Positions 5,947 through 13,354 of a DNA stretch of 30,137 bases are shown in pieces. The DNA is from a virus. The notes below the pieces were generated by a model. That model was not told the origin of the DNA. It worked only from the letters and a program-made list of their open reading frames with translations, and ran no database searches. Each line of letters opens with the position of its first letter. Position 1 is the first letter of the stretch. The DNA lies in IMG/VR virus record IMGVR_UViG_3300042429_000733, positions 1 through 30,137 of that record; one strand, 5' to 3'. The position numbers and the translations under genes were made by a program.

Positions 5947-6732
5947 ATGGAACGAAATTATGAATTATTGAAAGAGGTATTATCCGTACCCACAAAAACT
6001 TATCAGGAAGAAAAAATGGTTCAATTTATCACAAATTGGTTAACCGAAAACAATATCCCTTTTTATGTTGACGAAATGTCAAACATTTACGCAACAAAAC
6101 AAACCGACGAAAACGTATTGTATTTCCCATGTGTGATTGCACATACTGATACGGTACATAACATTGATACAATTAATGTTGTAGAGGAAATGTTACCTGA
6201 TGCTCAGGGTAATGTAAAATTATCACTAAAGGCGTATAACGACAATGATGAACCAACAGGTATTGGTGGCGATGATAAATGTGGTATATACGGTTGTTTG
6301 GAATTATTGAATGAATTACCTAATCTAAAGGCCGCATTTTTTGTGTCTGAGGAAACTGGTTGTAAAGGATCATTTAAGGCGGATCCTGAGTTTTTTATGA
6401 ATGTTGGTTATGGAATTCAATTTGACGCTCCTGAAAACAATATGATCTCTGAGTTTTTGATGGGAAGAAGTATGTTTGATCGTGATAGTAAATTCTTTGA
6501 AGTTGGTGGTAGATTGATTACAGAACACTTTCCATCTGATACCAAATATCACAAACATCCTTACACGGACATATACCCTATCAGAACGATGTTTAACATA
6601 CCTTGTTTCAACATATCCATTGGATACTACAACTACCATACAAGAAACGAATACGTGGTCGTAGATGACACTTACAACGGTATTAAAGTTGGTAAGATGA
6701 TGATTGAAGAGTTAGGTTACGAAAAACACTAA
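5947..6732 (+). CDS. M20/M28-like di-zinc peptidase (peptidase T-like)
   Basis: A 261-residue cytoplasmic metallopeptidase. The di-zinc site of this clan is complete: H66 and D68 in AHTDTVH, D109 or D110 in GIGGDDKCG, the catalytic glutamate pair E135-E136 in VSEETGCKGS, D160 in IQFDAP, and H231 in YYNYHTRNEYV. It is shorter than typical M20 enzymes (about 350-450 residues) because the small lid/dimer domain is mostly missing, so it may be a minimal catalytic-domain form. Such enzymes release amino acids from short peptides or trim N-termini. It converges on the ClpC-like gene across a shared terminator, which suggests, as inference, that it recycles peptides made by Clp proteolysis. A precise substrate cannot be named. 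Confidence 0.85.
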   Translation: MERNYELLKEVLSVPTKTYQEEKMVQFITNWLTENNIPFYVDEMSNIYATKQTDENVLYFPCVIAHTDTVHNIDTINVVEEMLPDAQGNVKLSLKAYNDNDEPTGIGGDDKCGIYGCLELLNELPNLKAAFFVSEETGCKGSFKADPEFFMNVGYGIQFDAPENNMISEFLMGRSMFDRDSKFFEVGGRLITEHFPSDTKYHKHPYTDIYPIRTMFNIPCFNISIGYYNYHTRNEYVVVDDTYNGIKVGKMMIEELGYEKH

Positions 6733-6736
6733 ATAA

Positions 6737-6762
6737 AAAAAGGGAGATTATTCTCCCTTTTT
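6737..6762. terminator. bidirectional terminator between convergent genes
   Basis: AAAAAGGGAG (6737-6746) pairs with CTCCCTTTTT (6753-6762) around ATTATT. It has T runs on both strands and serves the peptidase (plus) and ClpC-like (minus) transcripts; the ClpC-like stop codon lies within it. Confidence 0.85.
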
Positions 6763-8811
6763 CTTTCTACTAACTTTTTTCTTAGGTTCTTCTTTTGTTC
6801 TTTCTTCAATGTTGATGATCTCTTCATCATTTTCTGTTTTTACAAATAACATATATTCTTTGTTTTCACTAACTTCTCCTGTTAGAATTTTTTCAGAAAT
6901 TAAATCTTCAATTTTATTTTGAATTGCTCTTTTTATTGGTCTTGCTCCAAACACCTCATCAAAACCAACTTTAGAAATCAAATCAATTACTGAATCTTCA
7001 TACGTAAAATTGTATTTCATGGATTTTAATCGTTTAACTAAAATATCAATTTCCAACTTAACAATTTTATCAATGTTATCTTTATTAAGTGAATTAAAGA
7101 TTACCACATCATCAATTCTATTTAAGAATTCAGGTGCGAAAAATTTACTAAGTTCTTTTTTAAGAATATCACGTTTTTTCTCTTCCTGAACAACATCACT
7201 TGAGTTACTTGTTTTAAATCCAACCCCTGTTCCAAAATCTTGTAATTTTTTAACCCCAATGTTAGATGTCATAATGATCAAACAATTCTTAAAATTGATC
7301 TTTCTTCCCAAGCCATCAGTTAAGTGACCATCATCCAACATTTGTAATAGTGTTGAGAATATGTCTTTATTTGCCTTTTCAATCTCATCAAATAAAATCA
7401 CACAGTAAGGTTTGTTTTTAACTTGTTCTGTAAGTTGACCACCTTCTTCGTGACCGACGTATCCTGGAGGAGATCCAATCAATCTTGAGATTGTATGTTT
7501 CTCTTGGTATTCAGACATATCAACACGGATAAGACTATCTACACTTCCGAAGATTTCTTTAGCCAATTGTTTTGCCAAGAATGTTTTACCGACACCTGTT
7601 GACCCTAAAAATATAAATGATCCGATTGGACGATTTGGATCCTTAATCCCCACACGATTTCTTCTAATTGATTTTGAAATTTTACCAACCGCATCTTCCT
7701 GTCCAATTACATTGGAGTTTAATGTTGATTCTAAATTAACCAAAGAATTCTTTTCGTCAATATTAATTTTATTTACAGGTATTTTAGTCATATTTGACAC
7801 CACCTCATAAATTAAACCATCAGGGATCCCACGTTTACTTGTTTTAAGTTCTTCGTCAAATTTTTTCTTTTCGGTGTCTAAATCCTTCAAAATTTTACGT
7901 TCCTTATCTCTAAGTTCTGCAGCTTGTTCGTAATTTTGTTTTTTGATTACGTCAACTTTTTCTTTTTTGATATCTTGAGCCTCTTGTTTTAGTTTTTCAA
8001 TAATTTCAGGTAGTTTAATGTCAATTTGCATTCTTGACCCAACCTCATCTAAAATGTCAAACGCTTTATCTGGAAACTCACGATCGGTAATATAACGATC
8101 TGCCAATTCCACACATAAACGTAATGATTCATCGGTGTAATAAACTTTATGATGTTCTTCGTATTTCCCCTTACTTTGTTTAAGTATTTCAAATGTTTCT
8201 TCTTTGGAAGATGGGTCAACAACGATCTTTTGGAATCTTCTTTCTAACGCACCATCCTTTTCAAAATTTCTACGATACTCATCTAAAGTAGTTGCCCCAA
8301 TACATTGGATCTCACCACGAGACAATGCCGGTTTAAATATGTTGGACGCATCTAATGAACCTGAACTATTACCAGCTCCAACAATTGTGTGAATTTCATC
8401 AATAAAGATGATGATATTTGGTGAGGCCTGAAGTTCTTCAATGATAATCTTCATTCTTTCTTCAAATTGACCTCTATATTTTGTACCCGCAACAACGGAG
8501 TTAATATCCAAAGATATGATTCTTTTATCAGATAGATTTTTTGGACATTCACCATTATGTATCATCATAGCGAGACCTTCAACAATTGCCGTTTTACCAG
8601 CACCTGGTTCACCAATAATTATTGGGTTATTTTTTTTTCTACGGGACAATACTTGGGCAATTCTAAAAATTTCTTTTTCACGACCAATTACAGGATCTAA
8701 TTTTCCTTCACTTGCCAATTTATTTAAATCCTTACTAAAGTTATCTAACACTGGAGTTCCTCCATCAGTCTTTTTCTTACCTTTATCGTTTTCATCCATA
8801 AATTCAATCAT
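6748..8811 (-). CDS. clpC: ClpC-like AAA+ unfoldase without N-domain
   Basis: A 687-residue double AAA+ ATPase. Residue positions are from ATG 8811; the frame opens at 8907 but the extra 32 residues overlap the operator-like region. AAA module 1: Walker A GEPGAGKT (67-74), Walker B FIDE (136-139), arginine finger in ALERRF (188-193). The middle region (about 280-312) contains a UVR-type motif (QNYEQAAELRDKE), diagnostic of ClpC. Module 2: Walker A GSTGVGKT (403-410), Walker B ILFDE (472-476). The loop DFGTGVGF (VGF at 530-532) matches the ClpP-docking motif of ClpC, so it should hand substrates to host ClpP. The N-terminal Clp_N repeats (about 140 residues) are missing, so substrate choice must depend on other parts or adaptors. 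The C-terminus is basic. No clpP is seen here. Confidence 0.93.
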   Translation of the reverse strand: MIEFMDENDKGKKKTDGGTPVLDNFSKDLNKLASEGKLDPVIGREKEIFRIAQVLSRRKKNNPIIIGEPGAGKTAIVEGLAMMIHNGECPKNLSDKRIISLDINSVVAGTKYRGQFEERMKIIIEELQASPNIIIFIDEIHTIVGAGNSSGSLDASNIFKPALSRGEIQCIGATTLDEYRRNFEKDGALERRFQKIVVDPSSKEETFEILKQSKGKYEEHHKVYYTDESLRLCVELADRYITDREFPDKAFDILDEVGSRMQIDIKLPEIIEKLKQEAQDIKKEKVDVIKKQNYEQAAELRDKERKILKDLDTEKKKFDEELKTSKRGIPDGLIYEVVSNMTKIPVNKINIDEKNSLVNLESTLNSNVIGQEDAVGKISKSIRRNRVGIKDPNRPIGSFIFLGSTGVGKTFLAKQLAKEIFGSVDSLIRVDMSEYQEKHTISRLIGSPPGYVGHEEGGQLTEQVKNKPYCVILFDEIEKANKDIFSTLLQMLDDGHLTDGLGRKINFKNCLIIMTSNIGVKKLQDFGTGVGFKTSNSSDVVQEEKKRDILKKELSKFFAPEFLNRIDDVVIFNSLNKDNIDKIVKLEIDILVKRLKSMKYNFTYEDSVIDLISKVGFDEVFGARPIKRAIQNKIEDLISEKILTGEVSENKEYMLFVKTENDEEIINIEERTKEEPKKKVSRKKKGE

Positions 8812-8863
8812 ATCTTTTTGTTTTCTTAAAAAGTAGTAAACCAATTTTAAAAAGTATACATTT

Positions 8864-8926
8864 TGACAAATTGTCATATAAAATTTTTTTAACTGACATA
8901 TTGACATATTTTATGTTTTGGCATAT
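8864..8926. promoter_or_regulatory. operator-like TGACATAT boxes in divergent promoter region
   Basis: Between the ClpC-like gene and the UVR-motif gene lie a perfect inverted repeat TGACA-AAT-TGTCA (8864-8876), two direct copies of TGACATAT (8894-8901 and 8902-8909) and a variant TGGCATAT (8919-8926). TGTCATAT at 8872-8879 is a fourth related box. The boxes overlap the plus-strand promoter at 8901-8931 and could bind a repressor that couples both genes. Confidence 0.5.
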
Positions 8927-8931
8927 ATTTA
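8901..8931 (+). promoter_or_regulatory. promoter for the UVR-motif gene
   Basis: TTG at 8901-8903, 20-base spacer, TATATTTA at 8924-8931 (one mismatch to TAnnTTTG). It leaves a 41-base leader before ATG 8973. Confidence 0.5.
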
Positions 8932-8972
8932 GTTAAAAGTGAAAAAATAATAAACCATAAAAAAATAATAAT

Positions 8973-9332
8973 ATGTTTAATTTTAGAGATTTTGATAAAA
9001 TTTTTAATGAAATGTTCTCAGAAGGAACAGGTTTTAATTTAGGTGATAAAAAATGGACCAAAGAAACCTATAAATCCCCAGATGGGTCTTTTACTTATAC
9101 TTACATGACTAGAGGTAAAAGTAATGAATTACACAATTTAAAAGAAAAATTAAATTTGGCAATTGAGGATCAGAATTTTGAGGAAGCCGTGGAGTTACGG
9201 GATAAGATAAAGAAATTGGAGGAAAATAAAGAAAAGATTTCTGAATTACAATCCAAATTAGACGAATCAATTAAGAATCAAGATTTTGAGAAGTGTATTC
9301 AATATCGTGATGAGATAAAGAAGTTAAAATAA
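8973..9332 (+). CDS. double UVR-motif protein, possible ClpC adaptor
   Basis: A 119-residue protein. The N-terminal 50 residues contain a Phe-rich start and a small beta unit (KSPDGSFTYTYMTRG). Residues 53-84 and 90-119 are two UVR motifs (pattern L...L..AI...NFE.A..LRD.I..L), forming antiparallel helical hairpins. UVR motifs occur in UvrB and UvrC, in the ClpC middle domain, and in McsA, which binds ClpC and the McsB kinase. The McsA zinc-binding cysteines are absent here (one Cys only). The gene is divergent from the ClpC-like gene, which itself carries a UVR motif, so a UVR-UVR contact regulating or loading the unfoldase is a reasonable inference. It is followed by a strong terminator, so it is its own unit. 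Confidence 0.75.
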   Translation: MFNFRDFDKIFNEMFSEGTGFNLGDKKWTKETYKSPDGSFTYTYMTRGKSNELHNLKEKLNLAIEDQNFEEAVELRDKIKKLEENKEKISELQSKLDESIKNQDFEKCIQYRDEIKKLK

Positions 9333-9337
9333 TTAAT

Positions 9338-9366
9338 ATCCACCCCAAAAGGGTGGATTTTTTATT
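9338..9366 (+). terminator. intrinsic terminator after the UVR-motif gene
   Basis: ATCCACCC (9338-9345) pairs with GGGTGGAT (9351-9358) around CAAAA, followed by a T-rich run. Confidence 0.9.
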
Positions 9367-9395
9367 TTATGGAAATATATTTAAAATAAAAAATT

Positions 9396-9641
9396 ATGGC
9401 AATTTTAAAAGAAGAATATGTTGGAACAAAAATTTTGAACGAGGTTCAATCATCTAACTTGGTAAAAACTGAATATGATACCGCAACAAAAAAATTGGTG
9501 GTAGAATTTAAAAATGGTATGAAATACGAATACGATGATGTTCCCCATCAGTCATACACTGAATTCAGAAGTGCCCAATCACAAGGTAATTACTTTAATA
9601 CCCAAATCGCAAAAAAATACAAGTACAAGAAACTAGGTTAA
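9396..9641 (+). CDS. KTSC domain protein
   Basis: An 81-residue protein whose middle matches the KTSC family: SSNLVKTEYDTATKKLVVEF, then NGMKYEYDDVPHQSYTEF and a short SAQSQGNYFNTQI segment. The family is a small beta-rich fold common in phages and bacteria, in which a lysyl-tRNA synthetase C-terminal association was noted for some members; its function is not established. The usual conserved serine near SxGxxFN is represented by QSQGNYFN. It stands between a terminator and the nucleotidyltransferase-like gene. An ATATTTAAAA-type motif lies about 15 bases upstream of the ATG. Confidence 0.8.
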   Translation: MAILKEEYVGTKILNEVQSSNLVKTEYDTATKKLVVEFKNGMKYEYDDVPHQSYTEFRSAQSQGNYFNTQIAKKYKYKKLG

Positions 9642-9656
9642 TTTATAATAACGTTG

Positions 9657-9664
9657 TATTTATA
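9657..9664 (+). promoter_or_regulatory. TATTTATA phage promoter-like motif
   Basis: TATTTATA ends four bases before ATG 9669. It belongs to the recurrent motif set; the very short spacing would imply a leaderless mRNA if it is a promoter. Confidence 0.35.
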
Positions 9665-9668
9665 TATA

Positions 9669-10400
9669 ATGGATAGTGAATTAATTAAAAGTTTCAAAAT
9701 GCAGGACAATCTTAACCCTAAGGTTTGGGAAAAAGATGGTAATGGATTTAAAATGAAATCTCAGGTAAGAGAAAAATTACTTGAGATCTCATATCAATTC
9801 ATAGATTTTTTAGGTGTTGATATTATTGTAACGGACATTATCCTTACAGGATCTTTATCTAATTATAACTGGTCAAAATATTCTGATTTTGATTTACACA
9901 TAGTTGCAGACTTCAATCAATATCCTGAAAATCAAGTAGAACTTTACGAAAAACTTTTTAATTTAAAGAAAATGATATTCAATCAAAAACATGATATCAC
10001 AATCTTTAATTATGAAGTTGAACTATATGTACAGAATGAAAGTGAGACACATTTTAGTAGTGGAGTTTATTCTGTGTTATTTAACGAGTGGTCAAACGAA
10101 CCTAAAAAGGAAAATGTTTCAATAGATAAGGAATTATTGAAACAAAAATCCAAACAATGGATGAACATCATTGATGATTTAATTGATGCAATCCAAGACG
10201 ATGATGTGGAAACCGCAAAAGAGATGATCCAAAAATATAAAGACAAGTTGAAGAAATATAGAACTTGTGGATTAGAAAAAGGAGGTGAGTTTTCAACAGA
10301 AAATTTGGTCTTTAAAATTCTAAGGAGAAATGGTTACATAGAAAAATTACATGATTTGTCATCTAAAATACTTGACGACAAATTATCTATGAAACAATAA
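9669..10400 (+). CDS. nucleotidyltransferase-fold protein
   Basis: A 243-residue protein from ATG 9669 (a TTG start at 9654 would add only MYLYI and overlaps the promoter-like motif). Residues about 60-85 carry the polymerase-beta-type nucleotidyltransferase signature: GSLSNYNWSKYSDFDLHI, with G-S followed by D-x-D as metal ligands. A third acidic residue is likely in EVELYV about 45 residues later. The C-terminal half is helical (residues 145-240) and charged. Such enzymes transfer nucleotides to proteins, tRNA or small molecules; the target here is unknown. Possible roles are AMPylation of a host protein or tRNA modification. It precedes a run of probable virion genes but looks enzymatic, not structural. 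Confidence 0.75.
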   Translation: MDSELIKSFKMQDNLNPKVWEKDGNGFKMKSQVREKLLEISYQFIDFLGVDIIVTDIILTGSLSNYNWSKYSDFDLHIVADFNQYPENQVELYEKLFNLKKMIFNQKHDITIFNYEVELYVQNESETHFSSGVYSVLFNEWSNEPKKENVSIDKELLKQKSKQWMNIIDDLIDAIQDDDVETAKEMIQKYKDKLKKYRTCGLEKGGEFSTENLVFKILRRNGYIEKLHDLSSKILDDKLSMKQ

Positions 10401-10433
10401 TTTAATAAATCACCAAATAAACTTAAATATTGC

Positions 10434-10450
10434 TATATTTATATAGAAAA
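10434..10450 (+). promoter_or_regulatory. TATATTTATATAG phage promoter-like motif
   Basis: TATATTTATATAGAAAA shares the core TATTTATA and the A-rich 3' flank with the motifs at 14775 and 18621. It lies 25 bases before ATG 10476. Confidence 0.5.
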
Positions 10451-10475
10451 ATAATATTTTAAAAACAAATATACT

Positions 10476-11951
10476 ATGGGAGGATTAAAACCTGTTGGAA
10501 GTGAAAAATTAGAGGGTATGGACAAGATCCGTAGAATTATGGAAATTGCGAGATACAACGAAAATATCCCAACGCCAGTAAATGAAGATAAATCATCTGA
10601 ATATAAATTGTCTTTGGCTGACGGTAACACATATGAGATTATTAAAGAAAGACAAGGATATATTATTAAACAAACAATATCTGAATCTGTTTCTGAATAT
10701 ATAGAACCGATGAAAAATAGAAAATATTATTCATCTTATTCACAAGCGTTGAAGAAAATGAACTTGATGGCAAGGGAGTTCAATCAACTACACGGTAACG
10801 AAAGTGGAACCTCTCTCTTTGAAGGGGACGAAAAAAAAAAAGACACTAAATACGTAATTTCCACATCTAAACAACCTGTAACAACTACCACAACAACACT
10901 TGCGGTACCACCTGTTGCGGCACCTCCTGTTGCAGCACCACCTGTCGCGGTACCACCTGTTGCAGCACCTCCTGTTGTGGCACCACCAACAGTTCCCCAA
11001 CCAATGGAAGAACAAGGTGATCCTGCGTTGTTACCCGCACCCGCACCTGCACCCGCACCTGCACCCGCACCTGATCCAAACGCAGTACCTGCACCAGCAC
11101 CTGAAGAAGTTCCTGTACCTGAAGAAATTCCGGTACCTGAGGAAGAACCAATGTCTGATGAAGATATGGGCGGTAAAGAAGAAGAAGTAACATTTAAAGT
11201 AATCCAAAAACTTACAGGAAAATTAGCTCAAAAAATTAGAACTTATTCAGGAGCAGAAGAAATGACTTCAAATGATACAAAATATGTTATCAACTCAATT
11301 TTATCTGCACTTGACTTAGCCACATTAGAAGAAGACGATGTGGAAGATATTATTTCAAGATTAGAAGGTGAGGAAGAAGAAGTTGATAATGAAGAACAAG
11401 GTATGGAAGGTGAAGGTATGGACACCGAAGGTGAAGGTATGGAAGGTGAAGTTACAGAACCTGAAGCTGAAGTTGGTGAAGGTTATAATAATCTTGGAGA
11501 TGCGTATAACGATTATCTTGGGGCAGCATACACATCAAAAATGTCAGATAATTTAATGAATGAATTTGACGACGAAGAATATGATGAATATGAGGATGAT
11601 TACGATTACCCAAGACATGGGTCAAGAGGAAAACTTAGAAGATATGATGATGAAGAAACATTTGAAGATCTTTTCACCGAATCTAAAGTAGATAAAATCA
11701 TCTCAAATTATTTTGCGGTTGACAAAACTGAAAAATTATTAAAAGAAGAAAAACAAAAACAAAGTTTAAAGAAAATTAACGAAAAAGAAGTTTATAGATT
11801 ATCTGAATCAATTAAACAGGAAAGAGCATCTTTGAAGTTTATGGAAAATAATCCAAAAGCAATTTTAGTTGGTGCTACCGTTAAGAAAAATTTGGTATTT
11901 AAAGAAGGAATTAAAGAATTTAGAATTACACCAAACGGACAAGTTATATGA
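10476..11951 (+). CDS. Pro/Ala-rich acidic phage protein, probable virion component
   Basis: A 491-residue protein of unknown family. The order is: residues 1-120, a mixed domain starting MGGLKPVGSEKLEGMDKIRR with an ordered middle (YKLSLADGNTYEIIKERQGY); 130-230, low complexity with a Thr run, repeats of PPVAAPPV and PAPAPAPA and a PVPEE repeat; 235-300, a helical segment (VTFKVIQKLTGKLAQKIRTY); 305-345, Gly/Glu/Met repeats (EGEGM); 350-410, an acidic Asp/Tyr run; 415-491, a helical basic end. The acidic repeats resemble those of the scaffold protein at 21078, suggesting a prohead core or internal role. It is the first gene of a four-gene unit overlapping the next by four bases (ATGA). Function is not known. 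Confidence 0.75.
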   Translation: MGGLKPVGSEKLEGMDKIRRIMEIARYNENIPTPVNEDKSSEYKLSLADGNTYEIIKERQGYIIKQTISESVSEYIEPMKNRKYYSSYSQALKKMNLMAREFNQLHGNESGTSLFEGDEKKKDTKYVISTSKQPVTTTTTTLAVPPVAAPPVAAPPVAVPPVAAPPVVAPPTVPQPMEEQGDPALLPAPAPAPAPAPAPDPNAVPAPAPEEVPVPEEIPVPEEEPMSDEDMGGKEEEVTFKVIQKLTGKLAQKIRTYSGAEEMTSNDTKYVINSILSALDLATLEEDDVEDIISRLEGEEEEVDNEEQGMEGEGMDTEGEGMEGEVTEPEAEVGEGYNNLGDAYNDYLGAAYTSKMSDNLMNEFDDEEYDEYEDDYDYPRHGSRGKLRRYDDEETFEDLFTESKVDKIISNYFAVDKTEKLLKEEKQKQSLKKINEKEVYRLSESIKQERASLKFMENNPKAILVGATVKKNLVFKEGIKEFRITPNGQVI

Positions 11952-12355
11952 ATAAATTAATTTACATAAATGGTATGGGTCCTAACTATAAGGGAGACAA
12001 TCTTTATGAATTTATATTTTCAGATACTTTAGAAGTTTGGGGTGAAAATTGGGAATCAAAACCTGCGAATGGTTACCCACTTCCCCCTGATGTTGAATAT
12101 ATTAAACGAGTTGGAGTTTTAATTAATGGAGAAATAACATTGGAATTGGTTCAAGATTCTGATGTTTTTTCAGTTATAGATTCAATGGATGGAGTATTGG
12201 CGTTAGGATGGGAAAAAGAAAATAATGACATTGACTTTTCAATCACCAAAAGATTAGTTTTTAAATTTGGCGATTCAGAACAAGATGTAAAAGATAAACT
12301 ATATGAACGAGATATCGTTCTTGAATTTGAAAAAAAAGTGGAATATGAAATCTAA
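11948..12355 (+). CDS. conserved-looking 135-aa hypothetical protein
   Basis: A 135-residue acidic soluble protein. It starts in the ATGA overlap with the preceding gene, which indicates translational coupling. The N-terminal stretch (KLIYINGMGPNYKGDNLYEF) and WGENWESKPANGYPLPPDVEYIKRVGVLINGEITLELVQDSD suggest a small beta-rich fold, ending in a charged helix. No catalytic motif or membrane segment is seen. Its place between two probable virion genes suggests a structural or assembly role. I do not recognise a family, although the GENW.....G.P.PP..EYI pattern looks like a motif that would be conserved in related phages. Confidence 0.7.
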   Translation: MNKLIYINGMGPNYKGDNLYEFIFSDTLEVWGENWESKPANGYPLPPDVEYIKRVGVLINGEITLELVQDSDVFSVIDSMDGVLALGWEKENNDIDFSITKRLVFKFGDSEQDVKDKLYERDIVLEFEKKVEYEI

Positions 12356-13352
12356 AGATCACGTTTTAAATCTATTATCTCACGGATTTAAGTTTGACAC
12401 TATTGCGAGATTAAATGAAGCTCAGGTAAGAGTATTATCTGAGAAAATTTCTAAAGAGGAAAATAAAGAACAAGTCACAAAAAAAATGACAACGATTTAT
12501 GAGATTCCTGCTCAAACCGCAAAAACAACAGGTGCGGATATTGGTGGGGTTAATATTAAAGTTGAACCTTCTGGGGTTGTGAAAGCGACTGAAATTGGTG
12601 AAGACGATACATTAAATGTTAACAGTGATCCAGGTTATACCGATGATGGTATGTATCTTGAAGAAAAATTTGAATCAAAATCACAACAAAGATTGTTCTA
12701 TGCAAGATGTGGTAATGGTAAAACAAAAACAGAAAAAAAATGGTGTAAATGGGCAAAAGAATTTTCTAAAGAAACTGACTATGAAACAACACCTGAGAAA
12801 AAAGAAAAAAATGAATCTAATGAAAAATTCATAGAAGAAAGTATCATTAGATTGATTGAGAAAAATATTAATCCTAAAATGAGTAAAGGTGACTTAATTC
12901 GTACAATTAACGAAAAATCACAAGAGTCATCTATGATATTGAAAAATCCATTAAAAAATACTATGTTTTCTCATGAATCAGGAATTGAGATGAAACGTAT
13001 GAAAAAACCAACAATGGGAATGCCAATTATGGGAACAATGGAAGAAAACACTAAAGAAGCTCCTGTAAAAGAGCCGGGAACTAAAACCCCACCAAAAAGA
13101 AGAGATAACCCATTTAAGAACCCTAACCCTGGTACAAAAGAAAAACCAAGAGGTCATAGAAAAGATATGGGTGAAAACACTAAAGAAGCTCCTGTAAAAG
13201 AGCCGGGAACTAAAACCCCACCAAAAAGAAGGGATAACCCATTTAAAAATCCTAACCCTGGTACAAAAGAAAAACCAAGAGGTCAAAAAAAGACTAAGGA
13301 TGAAATGAAAACGGATTTTATTGGATTAATTAAACAGGCTTTAACTAAATAA
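12345..13352 (+). CDS. repeat-containing basic phage protein
   Basis: A 335-residue protein. ATG 12345 (MKSKDHVLNLL) overlaps the end of the upstream gene by 11 bases and is preferred over the in-frame ATG 12303. Residues about 108-140 (SKSQQRLFYARCGNGKTKTE and KKWCKWAKEF) resemble a short SKxQQR-type motif found in many phage proteins. Then follow a helical segment (EESIIRLIEKNINPKMSKGD) and, near residues 234-313, a Lys/Pro-rich segment made of two copies of a 43-residue unit (KEAPVKEPGTKTPPKRRDNP and continuing). The C-terminus ends in a helix FIGLIKQALTK. The basic repeats could bind DNA or the acidic scaffold. Probably a virion or prohead protein; function unknown. Confidence 0.72.
   Translation: MKSKDHVLNLLSHGFKFDTIARLNEAQVRVLSEKISKEENKEQVTKKMTTIYEIPAQTAKTTGADIGGVNIKVEPSGVVKATEIGEDDTLNVNSDPGYTDDGMYLEEKFESKSQQRLFYARCGNGKTKTEKKWCKWAKEFSKETDYETTPEKKEKNESNEKFIEESIIRLIEKNINPKMSKGDLIRTINEKSQESSMILKNPLKNTMFSHESGIEMKRMKKPTMGMPIMGTMEENTKEAPVKEPGTKTPPKRRDNPFKNPNPGTKEKPRGHRKDMGENTKEAPVKEPGTKTPPKRRDNPFKNPNPGTKEKPRGQKKTKDEMKTDFIGLIKQALTK
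13044..13156 (+). repeat. direct repeat copy 1 inside the gene at 12345
   Basis: 113 bases almost identical to 13173-13285, with period 129 bases (43 codons), so the reading frame is kept. Confidence 0.9.
13173..13285 (+). repeat. direct repeat copy 2 inside the gene at 12345
   Basis: Second copy of the 113-base repeat. A few synonymous or near-synonymous changes separate the copies (for example AGAGAT/AGGGAT, AAGAAC/AAAAAT), suggesting a fairly recent duplication. Confidence 0.9.
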
Positions 13353-13354
13353 AA

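Noticed and set aside
6748-8811. ClpB-type disaggregase
   Set aside because: The long ClpB middle coiled coil is absent, and a UVR motif and VGF ClpP-docking loop are present, which point to ClpC.
8812-8907. N-terminal extension of the ClpC-like protein
   Set aside because: It overlaps part of the TGACATAT boxes and reads as an AT-rich leader (Ile, Phe, Tyr, Cys rich) unlike any Clp N-domain; ATG 8811 fits the family better.
10788-11193. Minus-strand and other-frame ORFs over the Pro/Ala repeat
   Set aside because: Repeats of simple codons create long open shadow frames; composition is absurd for a real protein (Trp/Cys/Arg or Leu/Gln/Val runs).
13044-13285. CRISPR-like or mobile-element repeat
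   Set aside because: Only two long in-frame copies inside one coding sequence, no spacers, no terminal inverted repeats. No CRISPR array, insertion sequence or integrase was seen anywhere in the window.
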